DNA of 64,000 nt from Stenotrophomonas sp. MMGLT7 (GCF_021168555.1 NZ_JAJOZS010000005.1:124001-188000); one strand, 5' to 3'. Counted from the stretch's first letter, positions 39,260-48,213 are shown. Notes: generated from the letters alone by a model not told the origin. Made by a program: numbers and translations.

Positions 39260-40011
39260 CGGTCTTGGGAACTCGGGGGAAGTCGGGAGAATCGCGCCAG
39301 CCGGGCCTCGTCCTCGTCCAGCGAGCGCAGCGTGGTGTGCACGAATTCCAGGTGGCGGTGCACCGCCTCGCGCGCGGCCGGCGCGTCGCCGGCCAGGATC
39401 GCCTGCATCACCTCGCGGTGCTGCGCGGCCAGCTGCTCGAAGGTCTGCGGCAGCGTGTACATCTTCCGCCGGCTGTTGGAGACGTTGGAGTGCAGCAGGT
39501 CGAACAGCCCGCGCATGACCTGGGTCAGCACGGCGTTGTGCGAGGCCTCGGCGATGGCCAGGTGGTACTCGGCGTCGCGCCGCGACACCTGCGTCGGGTC
39601 GTCGCCGCCATGGAACGGCAGCATCGCCTCGTACGCGGTGCGGATGCGCGCCTTGTCGGCCTCGGTGGCGCGCAGCGCGGCATACCAGGCGGTGGCGCCC
39701 TCCAGCGCGTGGCGCACCTCGAGCACGTCGTAGCCGTACTCGGGCAGGCTGCCCAGCAGCGCCGCCAGCGGGGCGACGATGCCGGCGCCGGTCCAGTCGT
39801 CCGCCGCCGCGCGCACGTAGGTGCCGCCGCCGTGGCGGCTCTCCAGCACGCCCTGGCTGGAGAGCTTGCCGATCGCCTCGCGCAGCGACGGCCGCGACAC
39901 GCCCAGCTCGGCGGCCAGCTGGCGCTCGGCCGGCAGCCGGGCGCCGGGCTGCAGGCCCTGCGTCGCGATCAGGGCCTGCAGTTGCTCGGCGATGCGGTCG
40001 GACAGGCGCAT
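39256..40011 (-). CDS. lldR: GntR/FCR lactate regulator
   Basis: A 251-residue dual-domain regulator. The winged helix ([43 protein letters not shown], about 23-65) binds DNA and the FCD domain (about 95-230) binds ligand, probably lactate. Its expected operator, ATTGGT-N3-ACCAAT, is found twice upstream of lldP. It sits between lldP and lldD in one operon, the E. coli lldPRD order. Confidence 0.95.
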   Translation of the reverse strand: MRLSDRIAEQLQALIATQGLQPGARLPAERQLAAELGVSRPSLREAIGKLSSQGVLESRHGGGTYVRAAADDWTGAGIVAPLAALLGSLPEYGYDVLEVRHALEGATAWYAALRATEADKARIRTAYEAMLPFHGGDDPTQVSRRDAEYHLAIAEASHNAVLTQVMRGLFDLLHSNVSNSRRKMYTLPQTFEQLAAQHREVMQAILAGDAPAAREAVHRHLEFVHTTLRSLDEDEARLARFSRLPPSSQDR

Positions 40012-40018
40012 CGCGGGA

Positions 40019-41692
40019 TTACGGGATCATCCAGGTGAACACGTAGGCCTGCAGCGTGGTGATGATGCCCACCATAACGGTGAAGGCCAGGCTGTGCTTG
40101 AGGGTGAAGCGCAGCAGGTCCGACTCCCTGCCGGCCAGCCCCACCGCCGCGCAGGCGATGGCGATGGACTGCGGCGAGATCATCTTGCCGGTGACGCCGC
40201 CGGTGGTGTTGGCCGCCACCAGCAGCACCTCGGGCACGCCGATCTGCTGCGCGGTGGTGGCCTGCAGCGCGGCGAACAGCGCGTTGGAGGAGGTGTCCGA
40301 ACCGGTCAGGAACACCCCCAGCCAGCCCAGGAACGGCGAGAAGAAGGTGAAGGCATGGCCGGTGTGGGACAACGCCAGCGCCAGCGTCGCCGACAGCCCG
40401 GAGTAGTTGGCGATGAAGGCGAACGCCAGCACCATGCCGATCGAGTAGATCGGCGTCTTCAGCTCCTTGAGCGTCTCGCCGAAGGTGGCCACCGCCGCCT
40501 TCGGGCGCATCTGCAGCAGCACGATGGCGATCAGCGCGGCGAACAGGATCGAGGTGCCGGTGGCCGAGAACCAGTCGAACTTGTAGATCGCGTCGTACGG
40601 GGTGGCGGTAGGCACGATCGGCGGCATCTTGTCCACCAGCTGGTGCAGGAACGGCACCGGGATGTTGAGCACCCAGTGCGCCAGCGCGCCGTCCTTGGCG
40701 AACAGCGCCTTGAACGGCTTCACGCTCCAGATCGTCACCATCACCGTGAGGATGATGAACGGCGACCAGGCCTTGATGATGGTGCCCAGCGAATGCTTCT
40801 GCCCGGCACCGGCCACCAGCGCGGCAGCCGCCTGCGGCGCGGCCTCGCCGGCCTCCTTCTCGAAGCGGAAGATGCGCCTGGGCTTCCACACCTTCAGGAA
40901 CAGCGTCAGGCACACCATCGAGGCGATCGAGGAGGTGATGTCCGGCAGCTCCGGGCCGATGAAGTTGGAGGTCAGGTACTGGGCGATGGCGAACGCGCCG
41001 CCGGCCACCAGCACCGCCGGCCAGGTCTCCTTGACGCCGCGCCAGCCGTCCATGATCGCCATGATCCAGAACAGCACGATCAGGGTCAGGAACGGCAGCT
41101 GGCGCCCGGCCATGGCGCCGATGTCGAACGCGTCCAGCCCGGTGACCTGGCCGGCGACGATGATCGGGATGCCCATCGCGCCGAACGCCACCGGCGCGGT
41201 GTTGACGATCAGGCACAGCCCGGCCGCGTACAGCGGCTTGAAGCCCAGCCCGACCAGCAGCGCGGCGGTGATCGCCACCGGCGCGCCGAAGCCGGCCGCG
41301 CCCTCCAGGAACGCGCCGAACGAGAAGCCCACCAGCAGCATCTGCAGGCGCTGGTCCTCGGTGATCGACAGGATCGAGGAGCGGATGATGTCGAACTGCC
41401 CGGTCCTGACCGAAACCTTGTACAGGAACACCGCGCCGACGATGATCCAGGCGATCGGCCACAGCCCGTAGACGAAGCCGTACACCGCCGAGGCCAGCGC
41501 CCGGTCCACCGGCATCCGGTAGAAGAACAGCGCCACCGCCAGCGCGATCAGAACCGTGAAGGTGCCGGCCAGGTAGCCCTTCATCCGCACCACGGCCAGG
41601 GCGACGAAGAAGAACGCGATCGGCAGCAGCGCGATCAGGCTGGACAACCAGAGGTTGCCAGCGGGGTCGTAGATTTGTTCCCAAGCCTGCAT
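40019..41692 (-). CDS. lldP: L-lactate permease
   Basis: Inner-membrane transporter of 557 residues with about 13 helices, importing lactate (and glycolate) with protons. [23 protein letters not shown] (about 110-132) and [17 protein letters not shown] (about 445-461) are family-defining loops. Length matches LldP of E. coli (551). It is the first gene of lldP-lldR-lldD and has LldR operators at 56-70 and 154-168 bp upstream of its ATG. Confidence 0.97.
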   Translation of the reverse strand: MQAWEQIYDPAGNLWLSSLIALLPIAFFFVALAVVRMKGYLAGTFTVLIALAVALFFYRMPVDRALASAVYGFVYGLWPIAWIIVGAVFLYKVSVRTGQFDIIRSSILSITEDQRLQMLLVGFSFGAFLEGAAGFGAPVAITAALLVGLGFKPLYAAGLCLIVNTAPVAFGAMGIPIIVAGQVTGLDAFDIGAMAGRQLPFLTLIVLFWIMAIMDGWRGVKETWPAVLVAGGAFAIAQYLTSNFIGPELPDITSSIASMVCLTLFLKVWKPRRIFRFEKEAGEAAPQAAAALVAGAGQKHSLGTIIKAWSPFIILTVMVTIWSVKPFKALFAKDGALAHWVLNIPVPFLHQLVDKMPPIVPTATPYDAIYKFDWFSATGTSILFAALIAIVLLQMRPKAAVATFGETLKELKTPIYSIGMVLAFAFIANYSGLSATLALALSHTGHAFTFFSPFLGWLGVFLTGSDTSSNALFAALQATTAQQIGVPEVLLVAANTTGGVTGKMISPQSIAIACAAVGLAGRESDLLRFTLKHSLAFTVMVGIITTLQAYVFTWMIP

Positions 41693-41747
41693 TTCCCACT
41701 CCCGGGCATCGGTTGGATCGGATGGTCCGCGAAGCGGTCCGTCGGAT

Positions 41748-41762
41748 ATTGGTCATACCAAT
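41748..41762 (-). promoter_or_regulatory. LldR operator 1
   Basis: ATTGGTCATACCAAT, a perfect dyad around CAT, lies 56 bp upstream of lldP and is identical to a second copy 98 bp further away. A degenerate relative (TGGTGTGACCAATT) sits at 41770-41783. Confidence 0.85.
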
Positions 41763-41845
41763 CAAGCGGTGGTGTGACCAATTGCCGCGGATTACAGGGG
41801 TTGGGCCGGGCGGGGTCAATTAGACCATTGGTCGAACGAGGGTCT

Positions 41846-41860
41846 ATTGGTCATACCAAT
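41846..41860 (-). promoter_or_regulatory. LldR operator 2
   Basis: A second exact copy of ATTGGTCATACCAAT. GACCATTGGTC at 41823-41833 adds a partial site. The 98-bp spacing between exact copies is compatible with DNA looping by a dimer of dimers. Confidence 0.85.
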
Positions 41861-41958
41861 GCCGGGTTGGCGTAATCGGTTCTTCAGGAGAATCGCCGGC
41901 AGTACGGCAGGATCGGCAGTCAGTGGACGAGCAGGTTCGTGTAGCAGCGTAGTGGATC

Positions 41959-42000
41959 GAATCGCGTGAATCGAATGAATCGAACGGTTGATGTAGAATG
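41959..42000 (+). promoter_or_regulatory. Iteron-like promoter of the toxin-antitoxin pair
   Basis: Three direct 9-bp units, GAATCGCGT, GAATCGAAT and GAATCGAAC, run from 41959 to 41985, followed by a TAGAAT -10-like hexamer at 41994-41999. The antitoxin ATG follows 31 bp later. The array is a plausible binding site for antitoxin-toxin autorepression. Confidence 0.55.
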
Positions 42001-42029
42001 AAACCGGATACTGCCCAACGGAGGGCGAG

Positions 42030-42281
42030 ATGCAGACATTCACCGCCAATGATGCCAAGACCCGCTTCGGCGAACTGATCGACCGGGTCCAGCGGGAGCC
42101 TGTGCGCGTGACCCGGCGCAATCGGGTCGTCGGCGTCATGGTGTCCGCCGAGGACTATGACGCCATGCGCGCGTTCTATGCCGACCGCTTGCGGCACACC
42201 TTCAAGCAGAGCGCCGAGGACGCGGCCGCAAAAGGCCTGACTGAGGAGAGGCTAGAGCAGTTGCTTGCCGATGAGGATTGA
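42030..42281 (+). CDS. Phd/YefM-family antitoxin
   Basis: An 83-residue protein with the compact N-terminal Phd/YefM DNA-binding fold (MQTFTANDAKTRFGELIDRVQREPVRVTRRNRVVGVMVSAEDYDAM) and a charged C-terminal tail that would wrap the toxin. GGAGG is placed well upstream of the ATG. The stop overlaps the PIN toxin start by 11 bp, the usual arrangement for coupled antitoxin-toxin translation. Confidence 0.9.
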   Translation: MQTFTANDAKTRFGELIDRVQREPVRVTRRNRVVGVMVSAEDYDAMRAFYADRLRHTFKQSAEDAAAKGLTEERLEQLLADED

Positions 42282-42696
42282 ACGCGTCGTCATCGACACC
42301 AACGTCCTGATCAGTGCCGCGCTGTCCGCGCGATCCGCTCCGGCCCGGATCGTGGATTGCCTGCTGCAGCACGCCACGCTGGTGTTCTCCCGCCCTACCT
42401 TCGACGAACTGGAGACAAGGCTTTGGCGTCCGAAGTTCGATCGTTATCTTGATATTGAGCGCCGGCAGCGGCTGTTGCACGACCTCGCCGCGATCGCGGA
42501 GTGGGTGACCTTGCCTGATCCCGCCGGAGCGGCCTACAGCCGCGACCCCGACGATGACGTGTTCATCCACACCGCATTGCACGGCAAGGCGCAGTGGCTG
42601 GTCAGTGGAGACCGGGATCTGCTGGAGTTACCGCTGGGCCCAGGATTGGAGATCTTGTCTCCGGCGCAGGCGTTGGAACGATGGCGCCAGGATTGA
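42271..42696 (+). CDS. PIN-domain toxin (putative ribonuclease)
   Basis: A 141-residue PIN nuclease of the type annotated as putative toxin-antitoxin toxin component. The acidic metal site is complete: Asp9 (VIDTNVL), Glu46 (TFDELETRL), Asp95/Asp96 (RDPDDDVFIHTA) and Asp114 (VSGDRDLL). It is expected to cut RNA when the antitoxin is lost. The target is unknown. The ATG at 42271 lies inside the antitoxin gene. Confidence 0.9.
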   Translation: MRIERVVIDTNVLISAALSARSAPARIVDCLLQHATLVFSRPTFDELETRLWRPKFDRYLDIERRQRLLHDLAAIAEWVTLPDPAGAAYSRDPDDDVFIHTALHGKAQWLVSGDRDLLELPLGPGLEILSPAQALERWRQD

Positions 42697-42849
42697 AAGC
42701 GTAGCCCGGCGCCGCTGACTAACGTCGGGCCTACGGCGTCCGACGTTGCACAATCCCGTTGACTTGCATCACCAACGAGAGGCTTGCCTGCGGCGGAGAA
42801 AGAGGTCTGATCCGCTTGCCCCCTCTGTTCGATTGACCACATCGCAGAG
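42697..42849. other. Junction DNA before the truncated response regulator
   Basis: Noncoding stretch with an ACGTCGG...CCGACGT inverted repeat (42722-42745) resembling a small hairpin, then sequence that replaces the missing 5' end of the response regulator. It may be the scar of an insertion or deletion; no transposase remnant is recognised. Confidence 0.4.
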
Positions 42850-43446
42850 TTCGCTGGGAACGCTGGCCTGCGCGCGCTGTTACAAGGCCAGGGCATCGAG
42901 ATCGCCTGCGGGGCCGGCGACGGCGAGACGCTGTTGGCCGCGTTGCTGGACACGCCGGTGGACGTGGTGCTCAGCGACATCCGCATGCCCGGCGTGGACG
43001 GCATCGCCGCCCTGCAGCGGCTGCGCGCGCGGGGCGACCGCACCCCGGTGCTGCTGCTGACCACCTTCGACGATGCCGACCTGCTGCTGCGTGCGACGGA
43101 GGCCGGCGCGCAGGGTTTCATGCTCAAGGACGCCGCGCCGGAGGACCTGCGCGAGGCGATTGCCCGCGTTGCCGCCGGCGATACCCTGCTGCAGCCCGTG
43201 AGTACTGAGCCGGTGCGCGCGCGCTACCGCTACCGCGACGAAGCGCCGCCGCGCGACATCTTCGGCGAGCGCGAGGTAGCGATCCTGCGGCTGCTGGCTG
43301 GCGGCTATTCCAACAAGGAGATCGCGCGCACGCTGTTCCTGGCCGAAGGCACGGTGAAAAACTACGTCTCCACCATCCTCGACAAGCTCGGCACCCGCGA
43401 CCGCACCCGCGCCGTGCTCAAGGCGATCACGCTGCGGGTGATCTGA
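42850..43446 (+). pseudogene. 5'-truncated NarL/FixJ-type response regulator
   Basis: Homology begins inside the receiver domain at AGLRALLQGQGIEIACGAGDGE; the usual first strand and the acidic pair (normally ADDQALVR) are absent. The phosphoacceptor Asp in VVLSDIRMPG, the switch Thr and the Lys (FMLKDAAPED) remain, and the LuxR-type HTH (EREVAILRLLAGGYSNKEIARTLFLAEGTVKNYVSTIL) is complete to the stop. The open frame extends to 42811 without an ATG; the first possible starts are internal TTG/CTG codons. No partner kinase is present. It is probably nonfunctional as a phospho-switch, though a DNA-binding fragment could still be made. Confidence 0.72.
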
Positions 43447-43649
43447 GCGCGGGCCAGGGCGCCGTGGGCAGGATCGATCCCGGATGCGGATGGCTGCCGC
43501 TTTCTTTTGAAGGCGAGGCCCGGGTAAGCGCTGTCCAAACCCGTGCGTAGCCGACGTAGCTGCCCTGGACGCGCGCTGGTGGAGCGTGCCCGGGTGCCGG
43601 CCTGCTGCGGGACAGTGGATCGGGGCCGGTGCCGCGCCGCTTCGATACG

Positions 43650-45458
43650 CTACCGGGGCAGCGCCAGCCCGCGCATGTCCTCGATGGTGCGATACCCCTT
43701 GCGCTGCATGAAGGCCTGCAGCCCGTCGATGCAGTCGGTGAGCGCGCGCGGGTTGTTGAAGGTCGCCGTGCCGATCTGCACCGCCGTGGCACCGGCCATG
43801 ATGAACTCGACCGCGTCGCGCCAGCTGGCGATGCCGCCCAGGCCGACGATGGGGATGCGCTCGGCCGGCGGCAGCGCCGCCATCGACAGTGCCAGGTCGT
43901 AGACCATGCGCAGCGCGATCGGCCGGATCGCCGGGCCGGACAGGCCGGCGCGCACGTTGCGAAACAGCGGCCGGCCGCTTTCCACGTCGATGGACACGGC
44001 CTGGAACGTGTTCACCAGGCTCACCGCGTCGGCGCCGGCCAGGCGCACCGCATGGGCGATCGCGGTCACGTCCGGCGCATTCGGCGACAGCTTGACCATC
44101 AGCGGCTTGGAGGTCGCCGCGCGCACCGCGTGCGTCACCTGCGACGCCGACTGGCAGTCCAGGCCGAAGCTCATGCCGCCCTGCTTGACGTTGGGGCAGG
44201 AGATGTTCAGTTCGATCATCGCCACCGCGCTGGCGTCCAGCCGCTGGGCGCCCTCGACGTAGGACTGTAGCGACGAGCCGGACAGGTTGGCGATGCACAC
44301 CGGCCCCAGCTGCAGCATCGCCGCCAGCTCGTGCTCGATGAAATGGGGGATGCCCGGGTTCTCAAGGCCGATGGAATTGATGATCCCCGACGGCGTCTCG
44401 ATCAGCCGCGGCCCGGCGTTGCCGCCGCGCGCTTCCAGCGTCAGGCCCTTGGAGCAGATGCCGCCGATGCGGCCGACCTCGACCAGCGGCGCGTACTCGC
44501 TGCCGTAGCCGAAGGTACCCGAGGCGGCGATGAACGGGTTGGCGAAACGCACTCCGGCCACTGTCGTGGAGAGATCCGGTTCTTGCTGCGCGGCGCGCGG
44601 CTGCGTCGGTTCGGCCGGCAGGGGGGCCTGGTCGAACACCACGCTGTCGCCGGCGAACACCGGCCCGTCGCTGCAGCAGCGGCGGTTGCCGTCCCGGGTG
44701 GTGATCGTGCAGCCCAGGCAGGCGCCGGCGCCGCAGGCCATCGGTGCCTCCAGGCTGAGCCAGCAGGGCACGCCGGCCTCGGCGCAGATGCGCTGCACCC
44801 AGGCAAGCATCGGTTCCGGGCCGCAGGCATGCACGGCGGCGTACGCACCGCGCAGCCGCGCCGCGTCCAGCACGTCGGGGAGCCGGCCGCGGACGCCGCA
44901 GGAACCGTCATCGCTGGTCAGCACCAGCCGCGCCGGAACGACATGGTCCAGGCCGTAGGCGCCGCTCCTGAAGCCGGCATAGACGTCGTAGCTGCCCGGT
45001 GCGAGCGTGGAGGCGAATCCGGCGATCGGCGCGACGCCGATGCCGCCGCCGACCAGTGCGATGCGGGCCGGCGCGCCCGGCGCCTTGGCACTGTCTGGCG
45101 CCGGCCGCGGAAAGGTGTTGCCCAGCGGGCCGACCAGCTCGAGCACGCTGCCGGCGGCGGCTGCGCACAGTTCCGCCGTTCCCGCGCCGCGGCGCAGGAT
45201 CAGGAATTCCAGTTCCAGGGAGTCGTCGCCGCAAACTGGCTGCGTCGGCGCGATCGCCCGGTACACGCTGATCGGCCGGCCCAGGAACACCCCGGACGGG
45301 CGCGAGCGCAGCATGTAGAACTGCCCCGGTTGCGGCCGGGCGGCGTCGTCCAGCGCCAGCCGCAGCAGGAAGACATCGGCCTGCACGGCGACGCAGGAAA
45401 GCACGCGGCCGGCCGCGAAGGCGGGGCGCGAGATGGTCTTTGCGCTGGAAGCGGACAT
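43650..45458 (-). CDS. PyrK-PyrD fusion: NAD-type (class 1B) dihydroorotate dehydrogenase
   Basis: A 602-residue protein combining two subunits that are normally separate. Residues 10-285 are PyrK-like: FAD motif RPISVY (61-66), NAD-binding GGGIGVAP (137-144) and the 2Fe-2S cysteines Cys242, Cys247, Cys250 and Cys261/262 ahead of SDGPVF. A proline/alanine linker leads to a class 1B PyrD (about 296-600) with KGLTLEARGGNAGPRLIETPSGIINSIGLENPG (read in parts) and NISCPNVKQGG, where Cys421 is the class-1B base. It would oxidise dihydroorotate using NAD+. The ATG at 45458 lacks a clear ribosome site. Gammaproteobacteria normally use the quinone-linked class 2 enzyme, so this may be an accessory or acquired enzyme, or act on another dihydropyrimidine. 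Confidence 0.85.
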   Translation of the reverse strand: MSASSAKTISRPAFAAGRVLSCVAVQADVFLLRLALDDAARPQPGQFYMLRSRPSGVFLGRPISVYRAIAPTQPVCGDDSLELEFLILRRGAGTAELCAAAAGSVLELVGPLGNTFPRPAPDSAKAPGAPARIALVGGGIGVAPIAGFASTLAPGSYDVYAGFRSGAYGLDHVVPARLVLTSDDGSCGVRGRLPDVLDAARLRGAYAAVHACGPEPMLAWVQRICAEAGVPCWLSLEAPMACGAGACLGCTITTRDGNRRCCSDGPVFAGDSVVFDQAPLPAEPTQPRAAQQEPDLSTTVAGVRFANPFIAASGTFGYGSEYAPLVEVGRIGGICSKGLTLEARGGNAGPRLIETPSGIINSIGLENPGIPHFIEHELAAMLQLGPVCIANLSGSSLQSYVEGAQRLDASAVAMIELNISCPNVKQGGMSFGLDCQSASQVTHAVRAATSKPLMVKLSPNAPDVTAIAHAVRLAGADAVSLVNTFQAVSIDVESGRPLFRNVRAGLSGPAIRPIALRMVYDLALSMAALPPAERIPIVGLGGIASWRDAVEFIMAGATAVQIGTATFNNPRALTDCIDGLQAFMQRKGYRTIEDMRGLALPR

Positions 45459-46257
45459 GGGGACGGGAACCGGGATGATGACGACCAGAGCAGCGCATGC
45501 CGCACAGGCCAGCCTGCATGCACGCGATGCCGCCGGAGCGGGTGCCGCCGGGTTCCATCCCGCGCCGCCGCACTCCGAACCTTGCGCGCAAGCATGGGCG
45601 AACGCGCGGGGGACCGCCTTGCGCTCGATCAAGGGTGCGGTGCTCCCGCAGTGCCTGCTTCCAGGGAAGGCCCTGGTCGCCGCTCCCGCGCAAGCGGGAG
45701 CCCAGGGACGTTGCCTCGATCCGCACGAAGGTCCCTGGATGGCCAGCCGCTCGGCTGTGGTGGAGCACTTCGGCTGCCGAAAAGCGTTTCCCGCGTTCGC
45801 ACACTGCTGTCAGGGGAAAACGCAGGGGCCGAGAACCTGTTATCCGAAGTGACGCGGTTCATCCCCGGAAAATTCGAATCGTCGTCCCCGCGAAGGTGGG
45901 GACCCAGGGACTTTCGCAGTGAAGTCAGCCTGCTACGAAATCTCTCGATAGCCTCATCCTTCAGGGCACGGGCACTGGGCCCCGCTTGACCAGCCATACG
46001 GCTGTGGAAAGCCGCAGGGAAGACGAGTAAATGGATGCCGACGCCACGATCCAACAAGTCTCGTCGTCGCCCAGCGACGTCGCAACGACGTTGCCGCAAA
46101 CCATTACCGACAAAGCAGGAAGACTTCCCCGGGCATCGGTGCGCATGGCGGGGACCCGGTGCTTTCCCGGCCAGATTGCGGTCAAGTGGCTGCGCTCCCG
46201 CCTACGCGGGAGCGACGATGCAGGGGCCGTTCTCGAACTGACTGACTCGAAACTGCC
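45459..46257. other. Repeat-rich 0.8-kb spacer
   Basis: No convincing gene. It contains hairpin fragments CTCCCGCGCAAGCGGGAG (45694-45711), GTCCCCGCGAAGGTGGGGAC with CCAGGGACTTTCGCAGTGAAG (45884-45930) and the 100-bp repeat B (46152-46252). Open frames on both strands are arginine- and proline-rich and look like chance. Confidence 0.6.
46152..46252. repeat. About 100-bp dispersed intergenic repeat, copy B
   Basis: Homologous to 3841-3940, sharing TTCCCGGCCAGATTGCGGTC, CGCTCCCGCCTACGCGGGAG and CGACGATGCAGGGGCCGTTC. It ends 6 bp before the KDPG aldolase stop codon. Confidence 0.75.
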
Positions 46258-46932
46258 CTAGCGCGCCGGTCGGTCGGCAACCGGTGCCTCTTCCTGGGGG
46301 CGCAACCGCGCCGCGGTCCGCGCCAGCACTTCGATCCCCTCCCAGTCGCGTGCCTCGACCAGCGTGCGCGGCGTCAGCCATGAGCTGCCGATGCACAGCA
46401 CGTTGCGCAGCCGCAGGTAGTCCGCTGCGCTGGCGGCGGTGATGCCGCCGGTCGGGCAGAACCGCACCTGCGGGAACGGGCCGGCCCAGGCCGACAGCAG
46501 CGCCGGGCCGCCGGCCGCCGCCGCGGGGAAGAACTTGAAGGTGTCCAGGCCGCGCTCCAGCCCGGCCATCAGCTCGGAGGCGGTGGCGATGCCCGGCAGC
46601 ACCGGCATTCCGCAGTCGCGCGCGGCGTCGTACAGCCGCGGCGTGGCCCCGGGCGAGACGGCGAAGGATGCGCCGGCCCGGCGCACGGCCTGCAGTTGCT
46701 CCGCGTCGAGCACCGTTCCGGCGCCGATCGCCGCTTCCGGCAATGCCTGCGCCATGGCGGCGATGGCCGCGACCGCGGCCGGGGTGCGCAGGGTCACCTC
46801 GATCACCGGCAGGCCTCCGCGCAGCAGGGCGCGGGCGACGTCCACCGCCTCGTCCACCGCGCCGGGCGTGAACACCGGGATCACCGGGGCGCGCCGCAGC
46901 AACGCGCGCAGGGCCCGATCAGCGCCGGACAT
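46258..46932 (-). CDS. eda: KDPG/KHG aldolase
   Basis: A 224-residue class I aldolase that splits 2-keto-3-deoxy-6-phosphogluconate into pyruvate and glyceraldehyde 3-phosphate. Glu45 (VIEVTLRT) and the Schiff-base Lys133 (FKFFPAAA) fall at the same numbers as in E. coli Eda. Here it overlaps the kdgK gene by 14 bp rather than lying next to edd, which marks it as part of a ketodeoxygluconate (uronate) branch. Confidence 0.95.
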   Translation of the reverse strand: MSGADRALRALLRRAPVIPVFTPGAVDEAVDVARALLRGGLPVIEVTLRTPAAVAAIAAMAQALPEAAIGAGTVLDAEQLQAVRRAGASFAVSPGATPRLYDAARDCGMPVLPGIATASELMAGLERGLDTFKFFPAAAAGGPALLSAWAGPFPQVRFCPTGGITAASAADYLRLRNVLCIGSSWLTPRTLVEARDWEGIEVLARTAARLRPQEEAPVADRPAR

Positions 46933-47941
46933 CGAAGCGACCCTGCTCGTCGGCCAGTGCCTGCACCTCGGCCGCCGACACGCGGTTGAAGTCGCCGGGG
47001 ATGGAATGCTTGAGCGCGGCGGCGGCCAGCGCGAAGCGCAGCGTCGCCGCGTCGGCCAGCCCCTCGATCAGCCCGTGCAGCACGCCGGCGGCGAAGGCGT
47101 CGCCACCGCCGATGCGATCGACGATGCCGGCCAGTTCCAGCGGCGGCACCGTGGTCTGTTCGCCGTCGCGGCGGAACATCCGCGCCGACAGGGTGTGGTG
47201 GTCGACGCTGAGCGCCACCCGCTCGGTGCAGGCCATGACCTGCAGCGCGGGAAACTCGGCGAACGCGGCCTCGGCGGCCGCAGCGCTGCGCGCCTGCGGG
47301 TCGTCCTGGCCGAAGCGGTGGCCGAGCACCACCTCGATGTCACGATGGTCGGCGAACAGCACCTGGGCGTGGCGCAGCAGCTGGCGCAGCAGGGCCGGCG
47401 CGTCGCCGCCCCAGCGCTGCCACAGGCGCGGGCGGTAGTTGCCGTCGAAGGAGACCTTCACTCCGCGTGCGTGCGCGGCCGCAGCCGCATCGATGGCCGC
47501 GGCCGCGGCGCCTTCGCCCAGCGCCGGGCTGACACCGGACAGGTGCAGCCACTGCGCCCCCTGCAGCAGCGCGTCCCAGTCGTAGCCGGCGGGGTCGGCC
47601 AGGGCGAAGGCCGAATCGGCGCGGTCGTAGATCACCTCGCTGGGACGATGGATCGCGCCCGGCTGCAGGAAATACAGGCCCATGCGGCCCTGGCCACGGG
47701 CCAGCGCGGCGGTGTCCACGCCGTGCCGGCGCAGCTCGCCCAGCGCGGCCTCGCCGAGCGCGTCGCCGGCGACGGTGCCGGCCATGGCCGCGGCATGGCC
47801 GAAGTTCGCCAGCGACACCGCGACATTGGCCTCGGCACCGCCGACATGGACCTCCAGCAGCGGCGATTGCAGCAGGCGCTGGCGCCCGGGCGGGGCGAGC
47901 CGCAGCAGCAGTTCGCCGAAACAGATCACGCGTGTGGACAT
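46919..47941 (-). CDS. kdgK: 2-keto-3-deoxygluconate kinase
   Basis: A 340-residue PfkB-family sugar kinase phosphorylating 2-keto-3-deoxygluconate at C6. The N-terminal GELLLRLAPPGRQRLLQSPLLEVHVGGAEANVA (in parts) and the C-terminal GGGDAFAAGVLHG (catalytic Asp) are the two PfkB signatures. GGGAGG precedes the ATG. With eda it completes the route from uronic-acid polymers to central metabolism. It is divergent from a carbohydrate-type TonB receptor with LacI-type operators between them. Confidence 0.94.
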   Translation of the reverse strand: MSTRVICFGELLLRLAPPGRQRLLQSPLLEVHVGGAEANVAVSLANFGHAAAMAGTVAGDALGEAALGELRRHGVDTAALARGQGRMGLYFLQPGAIHRPSEVIYDRADSAFALADPAGYDWDALLQGAQWLHLSGVSPALGEGAAAAAIDAAAAAHARGVKVSFDGNYRPRLWQRWGGDAPALLRQLLRHAQVLFADHRDIEVVLGHRFGQDDPQARSAAAAEAAFAEFPALQVMACTERVALSVDHHTLSARMFRRDGEQTTVPPLELAGIVDRIGGGDAFAAGVLHGLIEGLADAATLRFALAAAALKHSIPGDFNRVSAAEVQALADEQGRFDVRR

Positions 47942-48003
47942 CGTCCCTCCCAGGAGCGCCAGGCCGTTCTCGTCGCCGGCATCATAGGGCGGCGACGGAC
48001 TAT

Positions 48004-48018
48004 TGACCATCGGTGTCA
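48004..48018. promoter_or_regulatory. LacI-type operator, site 1 (kdgK side)
   Basis: TGACCATCGGTGTCA, an imperfect dyad of the TGACACCGGTGTCA type recognised by many LacI-family repressors, lies 63 bp upstream of kdgK. It differs from site 2 by one base. Confidence 0.75.
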
Positions 48019-48119
48019 TGGCCATTGGCCGGCTACCGGGCCATGGAGAGAGTCGAAATAGCACGGGAATACGGTGCTGCGCCGCAAGATGTGACGCGAT
48101 TGCGACCCTGTTAGCGTAA

Positions 48120-48134
48120 TGACCAGCGGTGTCA
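48120..48134. promoter_or_regulatory. LacI-type operator, site 2 (TonB receptor side)
   Basis: TGACCAGCGGTGTCA, flanked to give ATGAC...GTCAT, lies 79 bp before the TonB receptor ATG. It links the receptor and the KDG enzymes to one regulator, which is not encoded in this window. Confidence 0.75.
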
Positions 48135-48213
48135 TCGACGCCGGCCGCCGCCCGCAGCGCCCGGCCGGGACCTGAAGGTGAAACGGGTTTCAAACCCTGG
48201 GAGGGGTCACAAC

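Noticed and set aside
41959-41985. The GAATCG direct repeats as a CRISPR or plasmid origin iteron array
   Set aside because: There are only three 9-bp units, with no spacers, cas genes or replication genes; a TA promoter element explains them better.
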